The position numbers and the translations under genes are program-made. A DNA stretch of 64,000 nt. Source: Carpediemonas membranifera. Its lineage: Eukaryota; Fornicata. The DNA lies in contig JAHDYR010000007.1 of the NCBI GenBank assembly GCA_019828565.1, positions 496,001-560,000 on the forward strand, read 5' to 3'. A model generated the notes under the pieces. That model was not told the origin of the DNA and did no database searches. It saw nothing but the letters and a program-made list of their open reading frames with translations. Of the stretch, positions 30,639-40,700 are shown one piece after another (the stretch's first letter is position 1; every line of letters starts with the position of its first letter).

Positions 30639-31701
30639 CGAACCTGAAGATCACGTCCTCGTACATCACGCCGTCGACAATGGTCCCGTTCGAAAAGATC
30701 GCGACATCCTTGTAGAGTCGCATGTCACCAAACATGCATTTGTTCTCGATCTGGCAGGGATAGTCTTCGTTGGTCCGGGTCACTGACTGCTCCGTATGGG
30801 CGATCGGCTTGAGATCCTCATCCAGTTCCACCGAGCTGCAGCCGGAGTAAAAACCACCCGCGAAGAAGGTGGTAGCAATGGAGACCTCATTGAGAGCATC
30901 GTAGGACAGGAGCATCAGTCTCACACTCCCGTCGGCGTAGATCATCGTGCTTTCCGAGAACGTCCAGATGTCCTCCTCGGGGGCGTACTGCAGGAACCCT
31001 ACCCTGGCGCTGGTGGTGTTGTACCTCACAAAGCCGTTGAGCTTGGGGTATACGCCTGGTGCGAGGAACGTGAGGTCGGAGATGGGGAGCGTCGTGTCCG
31101 CAGCGGTGAAGGCCGCGTCGATACCGACAAGGCGCTCCGTAGAGGTCAGGAGGAGGATGGAGAAACCTTCCTTGTGGTGTGGGTAGAGCTCGATGTATTG
31201 GCCGTTCGTGTCGACCCGACCAGAGGGAACACTGATGTTGGCCTGGAGCTCGAGGTCAAGTGAGTATCTCAGAATCTCGAGCTGGGTGCAGACGTAGAGG
31301 TACGTGCCGTCACAGATCATGGGCATTGCGTTGGTGCGGTCGGCAATCTTGGCCGACCCGAGCTGGGTGCCGTCGTACGCGAGCGCGGCAACCTTGTCGA
31401 CCTTGGTGCGCACGAAGAGGTGGGGCGTGGTGGCCCCGCGGTCGCTCGCCGGGTTGCTTGCGCCAGTCGTTGGATCATGCACGCCGGGAAGTGTGAACTG
31501 TGAGTCAGCTGTGTGGCGGTCAATGGCACCGTCGTCTATGGTCGTGCTATCGAAATTGAAGATGAAGAACTGCACATTATCGATGTCCTTGTTCCTGATG
31601 GTCCGTATGAACTGCATACTGCGGTGATCGTCGGAGAAACTCATGTCTGTGATGCCCGCATCCTGGAAATCCGTCATATTGAAGCTCAATAGCATCTCCA
31701 C
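30568..31701 (-). CDS. Surface-type protein, family member B, 5' end abnormal
   Basis: Shares the family core ([20 protein letters not shown] and onward) with A and C, and the C-terminal hydrophobic tail [14 protein letters not shown] with C. The frame opens with GTG at 31701; the first ATG is two codons later. Members A and C start with a clear signal peptide before the equivalent of this point. Here the in-frame sequence upstream (SSRSTRDVEM) aligns with the mature N-terminus of A (CSRDANM), but a stop lies at about 31744 and no hydrophobic leader is encoded. Either a leader exon is spliced on or the gene is 5'-truncated. Function unknown. Confidence 0.65.
   Translation of the reverse strand: MEMLLSFNMTDFQDAGITDMSFSDDHRSMQFIRTIRNKDIDNVQFFIFNFDSTTIDDGAIDRHTADSQFTLPGVHDPTTGASNPASDRGATTPHLFVRTKVDKVAALAYDGTQLGSAKIADRTNAMPMICDGTYLYVCTQLEILRYSLDLELQANISVPSGRVDTNGQYIELYPHHKEGFSILLLTSTERLVGIDAAFTAADTTLPISDLTFLAPGVYPKLNGFVRYNTTSARVGFLQYAPEEDIWTFSESTMIYADGSVRLMLLSYDALNEVSIATTFFAGGFYSGCSSVELDEDLKPIAHTEQSVTRTNEDYPCQIENKCMFGDMRLYKDVAIFSNGTIVDGVMYEDVIFRFGVDSAYWMRVALAAVVLALAVLA
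31235..31456 (-). repeat. Shared core block of the surface-gene family (B)
   Basis: About 220 bp almost identical to the matching part of the blocks in members A and C, starting at the codons for NPASDRG. The 5' ~95 bp of the block found in A and C is absent, so the conversion tract in B is shorter. Confidence 0.85.
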
Positions 31702-32053
31702 ATCACGAGTGCTTCGACTTGAAGAGATTGCCGGGCGCTGTGATCAGTGGCGAGATGCAGTGCCAGTAAGTGTGTGTGTAGGTGCGAGACTTGAGTATCG
31801 GACCCCGGTGCGCTGCTGATTGGCTCGACTTTGGCGAGGCTGATTCATCGAGACGAGACCAAGGTTCAGAGTGATGGTTATAAAGATATAATTCGAATTT
31901 GGGGAATTGTTGTCGAGGTCAAGATCGGCCAAACATCATTTGATCGTCAAGGCCTGAACCCGTCCCGTGTACTCTGGCTGACCAGCAGACTCCAGCGCCA
32001 CAAGACACGTTTAACTAAGACCACCATCAGCATGATACAATACAAGAAACTCC
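31702..32053. other. Intergenic; possible lost leader of surface gene B
   Basis: About 350 bp between surface gene B and the kinase 3' end. The reading frame of B continues to about 31743 and then stops. TGATCACAG at about 31741-31749 (minus strand) could be an acceptor, but I found no convincing upstream leader exon. Nothing else is recognised. Confidence 0.35.
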
Positions 32054-33007
32054 TCAAATCTTCCCAATCTTGACGCATGCCCGCGCATCCGGCCCCATGG
32101 CCCTCAGCATGCCGAACACAGACTCCTTCTTGACAGGCACGCGCACCTTGAGGACGGGGGCGGCGTCACCCTCCACCAGGGGTGCCATGAGCCGATGCAT
32201 CTTCTTGACGTTAATCCGCTCGCCCCAGGCCAAGTCGGCGATGACTCGAGCCATCTTTTCGAACACGGGGTCAAGCCCGTCGAATATTTCACCAGATTCG
32301 ACCGCATGGCGCTTGATCTTCTCGATCTGGGACTTCTCCCTGACGCCAGACCAGGGGAGCGCCCCCTTGTGGATCTCGATGAGGCTGAAGAGGAGCGAGT
32401 AGAAGTCATCCTTGATGGTCAGGTCGGCCTCTGTGTGGGCGTTCACGGAACAGTAGTAGTAGCTTCCCCTGAACCCCACATTGGTCCGGGGCGGGGCGGG
32501 CTTGCCCAGGTACTGCGTCACATACTTGCGGGAGAGGCCGAAGTCGATCATGTAGAGTCTCTGGCGGCTGCTGTCGACTGCCAGGTTCGCGGGCTTGACG
32601 TCCCTGTGCAGGTAGCCGTGCTGGTGGATGATGTCGAGCACCATCACGGCCGCCATGCCGAGGGACATGGTCTGGGGCAGGGTCAGCGTCTGGGAGATGT
32701 AGCTACGGAGGGACAGACCGAGCTTACGCATGGCCAGGTAGCAGAACTGGCCGTCCAAGGCGAACTCGATCACGTAGGGAACGCAAGAGGCGCCGCTGGA
32801 CATGAGATCGGTCATGGTGGTGTATTCGCGGTAGAGAACATGGCGGTGGCGATGTAGCGAGACTTTCAGGGCTATTGAGATGTTTGTCTCCATGTCTATC
32901 GCGTCAAAGACGACGGAAAAGGCTCCAGAGCCGAGTGTAGATTCAACGATGAACCGTTTTCCAATGACATCGCCCTTCTTAATCGTATAAAGCTCTTCTT
33001 TGCTCAT
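32054..33007 (-). CDS. Casein kinase 1-like protein kinase
   Basis: Ser/Thr kinase of the CK1/TTBK group, 317 residues, almost all kinase domain. Gly loop LGSGAFSVVFDA (~21-32), Lys in IALKVS, HRDVKPANLAVD (~148), and IDFGLSRKY (~171) are intact, so it should be active. The CK1-group hallmark in place of the usual APE motif is seen as FRGSYYYCSVNAH (the family pattern is GTxRYxSxxxH). There are no extra domains, membrane segments or localisation signals. It is transcribed divergently from the thiamine pyrophosphokinase gene. Confidence 0.93.
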   Translation of the reverse strand: MSKEELYTIKKGDVIGKRFIVESTLGSGAFSVVFDAIDMETNISIALKVSLHRHRHVLYREYTTMTDLMSSGASCVPYVIEFALDGQFCYLAMRKLGLSLRSYISQTLTLPQTMSLGMAAVMVLDIIHQHGYLHRDVKPANLAVDSSRQRLYMIDFGLSRKYVTQYLGKPAPPRTNVGFRGSYYYCSVNAHTEADLTIKDDFYSLLFSLIEIHKGALPWSGVREKSQIEKIKRHAVESGEIFDGLDPVFEKMARVIADLAWGERINVKKMHRLMAPLVEGDAAPVLKVRVPVKKESVFGMLRAMGPDARACVKIGKI

Positions 33008-33253
33008 CAGCGCTATCTGTGTTCAACTGTACCATGTCAGAGTCGCGCGTCAGGCCTCATCTGGTCACGACACGCGTAACCTGCGCGTTTTCGAAATCAC
33101 CCATACGGACACTCGCGCGGCTTCCCAAGAGCGCTAGCGTTCTCGGTTGGCCCAGCTTCGGCAGCTTCGCGTTGAGTAATTCATGTCTCGGTGGTGTCGA
33201 GGTCCCTTGGAATCGCCCGAGCACACCTCCTTGATCCTCTGCGCAACTCATTC

Positions 33254-33992
33254 ATGATAGACTTGAAGTATGTAGACAATTTGCTCCACCATAAGGTTAC
33301 TAGGCCTCTTTCTTCTGTGTTTCTGAACTGGCGCTTTCCCTCCTACGCCCACAGCATCTTCCAAGCCTGTACGTCTTTCCCAGTGCATTCACACAGCTGA
33401 TATCTCCATATGCGCCGACGGTGGCGCCAACCGCCTTCTCCAAGTTCTCAACGCCAAGGGCGATCCCGCCGCTCCGTCACACGTCGTCGGTGACCTCGAC
33501 TCACTCGACCAGACCACGCTGGACGACCTCAAGGCCCGGGGCAGCACCATTAATAGAGTTAAGGCGCAGGACGACAACGACTTTGCCAAGTCTCTGACGT
33601 TCCTCGCCCGCCACATCAGTCCCAGGACCCGGCCCCTCGTCGCGGTGGTCGGGGCGTCGGGCGGCAGACTAGACCACACCCTGGCCAACATCAGCACTGC
33701 CGCATCGAGCCCGTTCGATCCCTCCACGGTCCACATGTTTTCCGAGGACGAGGTCACCCTTGTCCTGCCCCCCGGTGTCAACAAGATCATACTCCCCGAC
33801 TGCGCCAGGTCACTGGGAATCCTCCCGGTGTTCGGGCCGTCAGTGGTGTCGACCTCGGGCTTCCAGTGGGATGTGTCCGGCGTTGAGATGGCCATGGGCG
33901 GGTTCATCTCCTCGTCAAACAAGGCGGTGAGGCGGGACGTCGTGGTGAAGAACAGCAGGCCCGTGTGCTTCACGGCGTGTCTGTCGGAGTGA
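33254..33992 (+). CDS. Thiamine pyrophosphokinase, one mini-intron
   Basis: Transfers pyrophosphate from ATP to thiamine to make thiamine diphosphate, the cofactor of pyruvate- and 2-oxoacid-processing enzymes. Coding sequence is 33254-33368 joined to 33397-33992, 236 residues, normal for eukaryotic TPK. Exon 1 starts MIDLKYVDNLL and ends with FQA; splicing gives FQASDISICADGGANRLLQV, the family's N-terminal motif. VVGDLDSL and DDNDFAKSL supply the acidic metal and diphosphate-binding residues, and GASGGRLDHTLANI is the thiamine-site motif. The protein implies salvage of thiamine taken up from outside. Without splicing, the frame carrying CADGGANRL has no ATG. Confidence 0.93.
33369..33396 (+). 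other. 28-nt spliceosomal intron (thiamine pyrophosphokinase)
   Basis: Begins GTACGT and ends GCATTCACACAG. It joins GCC T to CT GAT ATC and fuses the N-terminal exon with CADGGANRL in frame. The acceptor motif TTCACACAG is close to the Giardia consensus. Confidence 0.9.
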
Positions 33993-34531
33993 GGCCCGGT
34001 GAGGGTTGACATGGTTTGTATTAAAGCCGGTGGTACATGCTATCAGATGGCATTGCTGGCGGCCGGCAATTTGTCATACACAGTGAAATGTGATCAAATC
34101 ATATCAGCGATAACTACGCAATTTCTGAAACATTTGAGAGATGTTCACACGAATGAGAGCACCTCAACTCAGCACATCCAGAAATAGGCATGACCGCTGG
34201 CATTAATCCTCTTCGGCGAGGTCAAAAGTTAAGGAGGGAGACAGGGCAGTGTTGCGCAGTATAAACACATTGTTGGACCCTTCAATAGCACAGCCTCGAG
34301 TTGCTAAAACTGCGAAATCCTGCTCACTCGCGGCGTGCTCCAAAGCGCAACCTCTGGGAGCTAACCGTCCACGTCCAGACAGGCTGATGCCCGAGTCTTG
34401 CAGGTCTGACCAGCCCTACTGACAACCGCACCTGAAGCAACTGCAATCCAAAGAGGGCAAGGGCATATGACCTTAAAGTGCGGTTCTGTCAGATCTGGCA
34501 AAACAAAGATCTCTCGATCTAGAGATTCCCA
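33993..34531. other. Intergenic, nothing recognised
   Basis: About 540 bp between thiamine pyrophosphokinase and the cyclase gene. It is relatively AT-rich (34060-34330). I looked for tRNA-like folds and coding frames and found none that I can support. It probably holds the cyclase promoter. Confidence 0.4.
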
Positions 34532-37500
34532 ATGAGCGCCGAAGCATTGGCCCTCACTGATGATGTAGGGGTTTTGTCCTTTAATACGTTTGCTCGAGAG
34601 CATGCGGCGTTGAAGACCTGTGTTGCTAATATCGTCATCGGGGTCGTATTCGCCGTTTGGGCCATGGTTGACTTCACAAATGATGAGCTTTCATCTACAG
34701 TTCAGAGAATTTTCATCTACACCCGGCTAACAACCTTCGTCCTGATGCTTTTGCTGTGCTTGCTGTTCCTCATTCCCATAATACGCACCCGGCTGGTCTA
34801 CGTCACCGCAAACCTATCATACACTGTGCTGCTGATCGGGAACTGCATCCTTACGATCGCCCTGCCGCTTCCCAGCAGCACCTGGCTCGGTTTCATCCTC
34901 GTCGCGACGTATCCCGCACTCCTTCTCGTCCCCCGTAACACCCTGACCTTCTGGTACTTCCTAGCGACACTCAGCGTCATCCCAATTGATCTGATTATCG
35001 CTGCTGCCGGCAAGGATAGCGAGCTTCTCGTCAAGCCCGTCTTCTACGCTTACATGTTCCAGATCATGTTCATGATCTTCGCGTGGGCCGCTATGCGCGT
35101 GCTCCTCACCATCCCCATCGAGGAATCCACCCGCCGCAAGTTCCTGGCCCACCGCAAGCTCATCGACGAGGCGAGTCGCCTCAAGCACCTCCTCTCGCTT
35201 CTGGTCCCCGCGAACGCCGTCGAGCGGCTCCTAACGACGGGGGAGTACAGCGGCGCGGACGACGGCACGGTTGTCATCATCGACTTCGAGTGCGGCGACA
35301 ACACGGGCGGCCTCAGACAGGTCGTCGGTATCGTCGGCCAGCTATCCGAGCTCGGCCAGCTCTTCGGGTGCCGCACCGTCCGCGCCACGGTGACCGGAGT
35401 CATGCTGCTGGCGGGCAACGACTCCACCTCCGTGACAAGGGCCATGCAGTTCGCCGCGGTCGCCATGACGGCCTTCAAGGTGCTCAGGGATGACCTCTCG
35501 GGTCATCTCGACTCCAGCGTCCAGATCAGGGTCGGTGTGGGCATCGGGCGGTACCACGGGGGGGTGATTGGCGTCAACCGCTTCCGCTTTGACATCTGGG
35601 GCCCCGCAGTCAACCGTGCGCGCCGCGTCGTCCAGAAGGCCCGAGACGGCGTCTGCAGCACCGATTCTGTGATCACGCGGCTCGCCCCAGACCACATGCT
35701 GCTCTTCACGGTCACCGCCTCCGGCACGGCGCATGTCAGGCCCACGACGGCCTTGCTGGAGCTGTGGCGCGACGACGTGCAGTCCGTCTTCCCCTGCGAC
35801 ATCTCGGCCTACACCGCGGGCCTCTCAGACGCCGACGACACGGGCTACGGCACCAGAGGGGCGGACGACGAGACGTTCGACAGTGCAAGCGACATGGACG
35901 CCGCTCCCGCCCGGACCCGGGTCGAATCACACCTCACCCTTCGTCGAGACCCCACTACGTCCACGGCCGAGGTCAACACAAGCCTGGCAGACTACCTGGT
36001 CGAGCCCGCGAGCCGCACGCAGCGCTTCAGCTGGTCAGACCCGAGCTTCCGGTCGGTCAAGCGGGGCGATGTGCTCGAGTTCCTACAGTTCGAGATCCAG
36101 CACAACTACAGGGACTACACCAACTCCATGAAGTACGTCTCCATTTTCTGCTTCGCCTGCGTCATTCCCGACCTGATGCTCATGTGGTACAGAGACGTCT
36201 CGGACCGCCGCGAGCTCGCGCTGTTCTCCTATTTCATCGCCAGCCGCATCTCATGTGCCCTCTTTCTCATGGTCTGGGCCCACCTGATGGGCCAGATCTC
36301 ACCCGGCCGGGCCCGCCGCGCCGTACTCACGACGACGCTGCTGTGCATCCCCCCCATGGTCGTCCACCTGATGTTCATGGCGTCGACTCTCATCGTGACT
36401 CTCCAGCTGCTCGACGTCGACCCAGGGGCCGACTGGAACGGCGGCGAGATCCAGACACTGCACAACGTCATCAGTACGGTCGTGCCCATGTACATCCTCG
36501 CCTCCACCGCCGGCCAGCCGTCTCTTGTCTTCGCCATCACATGCATCGGCATGCCTGTCGCCCTCGCCGTCGGGGCCGTCATTCTCACCTCACTGTCAGC
36601 GGGCTACACGCTCAACGTCATCGCCTCCGCAGCCCTTGTGGGCGGCATCCTCACCCTCTTCCAGCGGGTCGACCAGGTCCGGTCATGGCACCTCACACGA
36701 CTCGCACTCGACCAGACCCGCCGCACGACGCTCATGGCATCCCACGCAGCACCCGGCCTGGTGAACTTCATGACCCACACGGAGCCCGCCCCAGCCCCCA
36801 GGGCGACCGTCGTGACCCGGGCGGTGTCGGTCTTCGCCTGCTCGTTTAATCGGGTCAACTCATACGTCGACCATACTGCTGCGGACCGCGTGGCTCTCAT
36901 TAATGTCGTGCATCGCGTGCTCGACGACTTTGTGATGAAGTCAGACATCCTCGAGAAACTTCCATCACGACGCGACGAGTACATGGTTGTCGCCGGCGTC
37001 AGACAGCTACTGTCACCCGCTGAGACTGCCGAAGAGATGGCCCAGTTCGTACTCGTCGTCCAGGACACGTTTGACCGGCTCACCGAGGACGGCGTCCTCC
37101 CGCCGCACGCCCTCGAGGCCGCCGTCTCGTCGGGCCTTGTTTTCGCGGTCCTGTACGACCACGAGCACTCCCGCTGGCTCAAGGCGACAGACGACATCTC
37201 TGGCCCCGCCGTCGACATGGCGCGCAGGATGCGGGCCATGAATAGCGACCTCGTCCTAATCTGCCCCGAGACGGCTGGCCAGCTCCGGACGAGCTCCCTC
37301 GTGAACCCGCGGACGGAGGCGGTGCTGGAGGACGGCACGGTGTACTTCAGCCTGGCCAGGGTCGCCACGGAGGCCTTCACGGAGGTCTCCTCCATCCCCG
37401 ACGTCGACCTCGGCTTCACCATCCAGCCTGAGGACTCGGCGAAGTCTCTGGGCCACGCGTCTGTCGCCTCGCTCCCGTCGTATCCCGCGGGTAACTCGGA

Positions 37501-37687
37501 CGCCACCTCGGACCACTGTGTCGCGTCCCTGTCTGATTCGGGCGGGCTGACCTCAGGGGGCGATGACGCCATGACCGTTGGGACCTGCTCGGAGCAGGAG
37601 ACGGAGAGCGACCAGGAGCCCTACCACGGGCTGTCGGAGCGGGTGGGGACGACGGAGATCGTCATCCCCGACGAGGAGGTGGAGTGA
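34532..37687 (+). CDS. Twin-domain class III nucleotide cyclase-like membrane protein
   Basis: A 1,051-residue protein with the build of animal-type adenylyl cyclases: a ~6-helix membrane block (30-205), cyclase-like domain C1 (~225-410), an acidic linker, a second ~6-helix block (525-720) and domain C2 (~765-960). C1 has one metal-site Asp (VVIIDFECG) and keeps RFRFDIWGPAVNRARRV, including the purine-selecting Asp and the transition-state Asn/Arg pair. The second metal Asp is replaced (ATVTGVML for the usual TIGDxxM). C2 has Asp in RRDEYMVVAG but lacks the first metal Asp and has Asp instead of Asn in AVDMARRM. Whether one composite site works is unclear. It would make cAMP or cGMP at a membrane if active. 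The C-terminus is acidic and Ser-rich. Confidence 0.8.
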   Translation: MSAEALALTDDVGVLSFNTFAREHAALKTCVANIVIGVVFAVWAMVDFTNDELSSTVQRIFIYTRLTTFVLMLLLCLLFLIPIIRTRLVYVTANLSYTVLLIGNCILTIALPLPSSTWLGFILVATYPALLLVPRNTLTFWYFLATLSVIPIDLIIAAAGKDSELLVKPVFYAYMFQIMFMIFAWAAMRVLLTIPIEESTRRKFLAHRKLIDEASRLKHLLSLLVPANAVERLLTTGEYSGADDGTVVIIDFECGDNTGGLRQVVGIVGQLSELGQLFGCRTVRATVTGVMLLAGNDSTSVTRAMQFAAVAMTAFKVLRDDLSGHLDSSVQIRVGVGIGRYHGGVIGVNRFRFDIWGPAVNRARRVVQKARDGVCSTDSVITRLAPDHMLLFTVTASGTAHVRPTTALLELWRDDVQSVFPCDISAYTAGLSDADDTGYGTRGADDETFDSASDMDAAPARTRVESHLTLRRDPTTSTAEVNTSLADYLVEPASRTQRFSWSDPSFRSVKRGDVLEFLQFEIQHNYRDYTNSMKYVSIFCFACVIPDLMLMWYRDVSDRRELALFSYFIASRISCALFLMVWAHLMGQISPGRARRAVLTTTLLCIPPMVVHLMFMASTLIVTLQLLDVDPGADWNGGEIQTLHNVISTVVPMYILASTAGQPSLVFAITCIGMPVALAVGAVILTSLSAGYTLNVIASAALVGGILTLFQRVDQVRSWHLTRLALDQTRRTTLMASHAAPGLVNFMTHTEPAPAPRATVVTRAVSVFACSFNRVNSYVDHTAADRVALINVVHRVLDDFVMKSDILEKLPSRRDEYMVVAGVRQLLSPAETAEEMAQFVLVVQDTFDRLTEDGVLPPHALEAAVSSGLVFAVLYDHEHSRWLKATDDISGPAVDMARRMRAMNSDLVLICPETAGQLRTSSLVNPRTEAVLEDGTVYFSLARVATEAFTEVSSIPDVDLGFTIQPEDSAKSLGHASVASLPSYPAGNSDATSDHCVASLSDSGGLTSGGDDAMTVGTCSEQETESDQEPYHGLSERVGTTEIVIPDEEVE

Positions 37688-37781
37688 GGGTATACATACG
37701 GATATATATCATGTGAATGTTACATAAATGCTGCGATGTCATCCGCCGTTAATAATACCAATTTATACACATATATATGGT

Positions 37782-40700
37782 CTACTCGACGGTGTTGAGC
37801 ACGAGAGCGACGCCCTGGAGGACCCAGACGTTGATGTGCTTGTCCGTCTTGAGATCGGCAGTGAATACAAGACCCTCGCCCATAGCGTTGCGGCGGGCCT
37901 GCGTGACGTAGACGGGGCACTTGAAGTTGTTGGTGAGCTTCAGCTTGGCCTGCTCGATGGGCACGATCTGCATCACAGGCATCAGCGTTACGAGCTCCTT
38001 GGGCCGCTGCCGCCGGAGCCGGACGTTTTCGACGTCCCAGCCGGCGCCCTCGATGTAGAGGCCGGTGCAGTAGCAGCCCATGGCGGGCCGCTCAGTGATC
38101 TCGGCGGGGTTCTGGATAGTGGTGACGACCGTCGTCAGGGTCGACCGGTCGAGCGGCCAGCCCTTTGCCCTGCATGCCGTCTGTACGAGGGCCGTGATGT
38201 ACGATTCTGGGATGTGCAAGCCCGGTAGCCAGATGCAGACCGGCTCCTTGTCCGTCGCCCAGGCGCTGTACTGCTCGAAGCGGCGCTTGAAGTGCAGCAT
38301 CCATGAGCCGAGAAGCTTCTCCGTGTTGGGGGCGATGCGGCGCCAGGCGTCAGGCAGCTGGCCGTTGAACAGGGAGTTGGCGAGCGAGTCGATCTGCGCG
38401 GACATGCCGATCTCGCCGGCCAGGGCGCGCTGGAGATCCTTGAGAGTGACCTTCATCAAGTCGATGAGGCCGTTGAACCGCTCAACCTCCTGCAGCAGGA
38501 CGATGTCGGTGGGGCTGGGGATGTCCATGTCGCCCCGCATACGGGGGATGTCAAACTCGTCGGGAATGCGGGCCTGGATGTCAGAGGCGATCGTCGAGAT
38601 GAACGTCTCGCGGTTGACACCAGAGCTCTGGCCGCCGGTGCGGGGCTGGAGGGAGACGAGGTCGCGGAACATCTCGCGTGTAGACGAGGAGAGGTAGGCG
38701 ATCTCGGCGTTGCCGTGGAGGCCCAGGATCTCGGGCGAGGAGAGGAGCGGCAGGGCCTCGACCTGGTTGACGTAGACCTCGCGGTCTCCAGAGAGGGGGA
38801 TGTTGAAGGGAGACTCTTCGTCGCCCTCGGCGAGGTAGAAGTGGAACTTGCGGAAGGTATCGAAGACGAAATCTCCCATGTACTCGTCTAGATACGTCAT
38901 GACCACACGTCTGTCAAAGTCACACGTGACACGGCCGCCGTACATGGCCTCGCCGATGAGGTAGCGGAGGGAGCCCCACGGAATGACGCCGTTCTCCGCC
39001 TTGTTGAGGTATGTAGCGAGCAGCTTCAGGCACACGGCGAGGTCCGAGTCGTTGAAGTCGTAGGGGACGTTGAACCCGAGCTTGCCGTACCTCCGCCGCT
39101 CCTGGACGACGGCGTGGAAGAAACAGAGGTCGTATACGAGCGGCTTGAATGCGGGGTGGGCAGACTCGCTGAGGGTCTCGTCCGTGATTCGGGCAACGGA
39201 CGACCTCATGTTGAGCTTGAGGCCGTTCGGGGGCTCCGTGACGACCTTGAGGGCGCGCTGCAGCAGCCCGAGGGGGAACTTGTCGGTCGGGTCCGTAGTG
39301 AGCCAGAGCCGGAACTGGGCGTGGGGCTTGGGGTGCTTCTCGAGAAGCTTCTCGAGGGCCTTGAGCCAACGCCAGAGGAGGTGGCAGCTGTGTGAGGGGT
39401 GATAAAGGGGGTACAAACTTGCTGAGGACAATCCATTGGCCGCGCTGGATGGCGGTCTCGAGGTACTGCTCGGCGATCGGCCCCTGGCCCTGGCCAAGCG
39501 AGACGTACTTCAGCTTGGGGCCGGAGAACCCGAGCTTGTCGCCGAGCTTGAAGATGTCCGTCGTCGGATCGGCACCAGGCGAGAGGATGAAAAGGATGGG
39601 CGAGAAGCATGACGACTGGCGGAAGATGTTCTCGTAGTCGAGGACGGGCGGCTGGACGAAGCGCTCGCCCATGACGTCGATGACGAAGTCCGTCACGGCG
39701 TGGTAGACGCGGTCGATGCGGAAGCAGCGGAGCAGGAGCATGCACTCGAACTTCGAGAGCTCGGCGGGGCCCTCCTCGCTGGCAAGAGGAACGAAGGGCG
39801 GCGTGGCGGCCTCAGGCTTTTCCAGGTCGGTCCATTCCTTCCAGGCGGCGAGGTTGCCCTCGATATGGTCGAGCAATGCCTCATAGCGAGGGGAGAGCTC
39901 CGTCATGCGGGTGAGGTCCTCCCAGCCCTGGTCGGGGATCCAGGACGCGGGGCGGGTGCGGGCGGACTTCTCGAGCGAGAGGTTGCCCTTGAGGAGGAAG
40001 TCGAGGTTCGCCTTGTTAAGCTTGTCGTCGCTGGCAAGCAGGGCACATGTCATCTGGAAGGAGAACATGAGCTTGTGCTTCTCGAACAGAGAGGTACATG
40101 TGTAGTCGTAGACGTTCACCGTCAGCGTGTCGATGATGTTGACCAGCCTGGACTGCAGGTTAGGGTCCTGCTCGGCCTGCCTCAGCGAGTTGATGAAGAC
40201 CTCGAGGAAGGAGTTGAGGGAGTACTCGTACATGGGGGAGATGTTCGAGAGGCCGTTCATCACGAAGAATAGGGTCGCGCCGCGCTTGGCGATGGGGCGG
40301 TAGACTGCTCTGGCCTTGTCGATCGCCTCGGCCGTCTTGGTGGCGAGGTCGAGCTTCTCGGAGATCTCGGTGGCCTTGGCCTTGGTCTCCTCGAGGGTGC
40401 CGATGAGGTCGTCATTGTCGAGGATGTTGCCGGTCGAGTTGGCCAGCTCTCTCAGCAGCGTGTCCTCGAGCTCCTTGAGCAGCTGCTTGTTCTCGGACAT
40501 CTGCTGCACGAGGTCCTTGCGCTGCTCCTCCAGGTCTGCCCGTTCGAGCTCGACGGTGACGTTGAGGAGCTGGTCGGCGAGGCCCTGCTCTGTAACAGAG
40601 TAGTTGATGATGCTGGTCTTGCCGAAGACCTCGGGCCCGTAGCCCTGCGGGTTGGCGATCTTCGTGGTCATGTAAAGTCTGAAGGAATCATCCCAATCAA

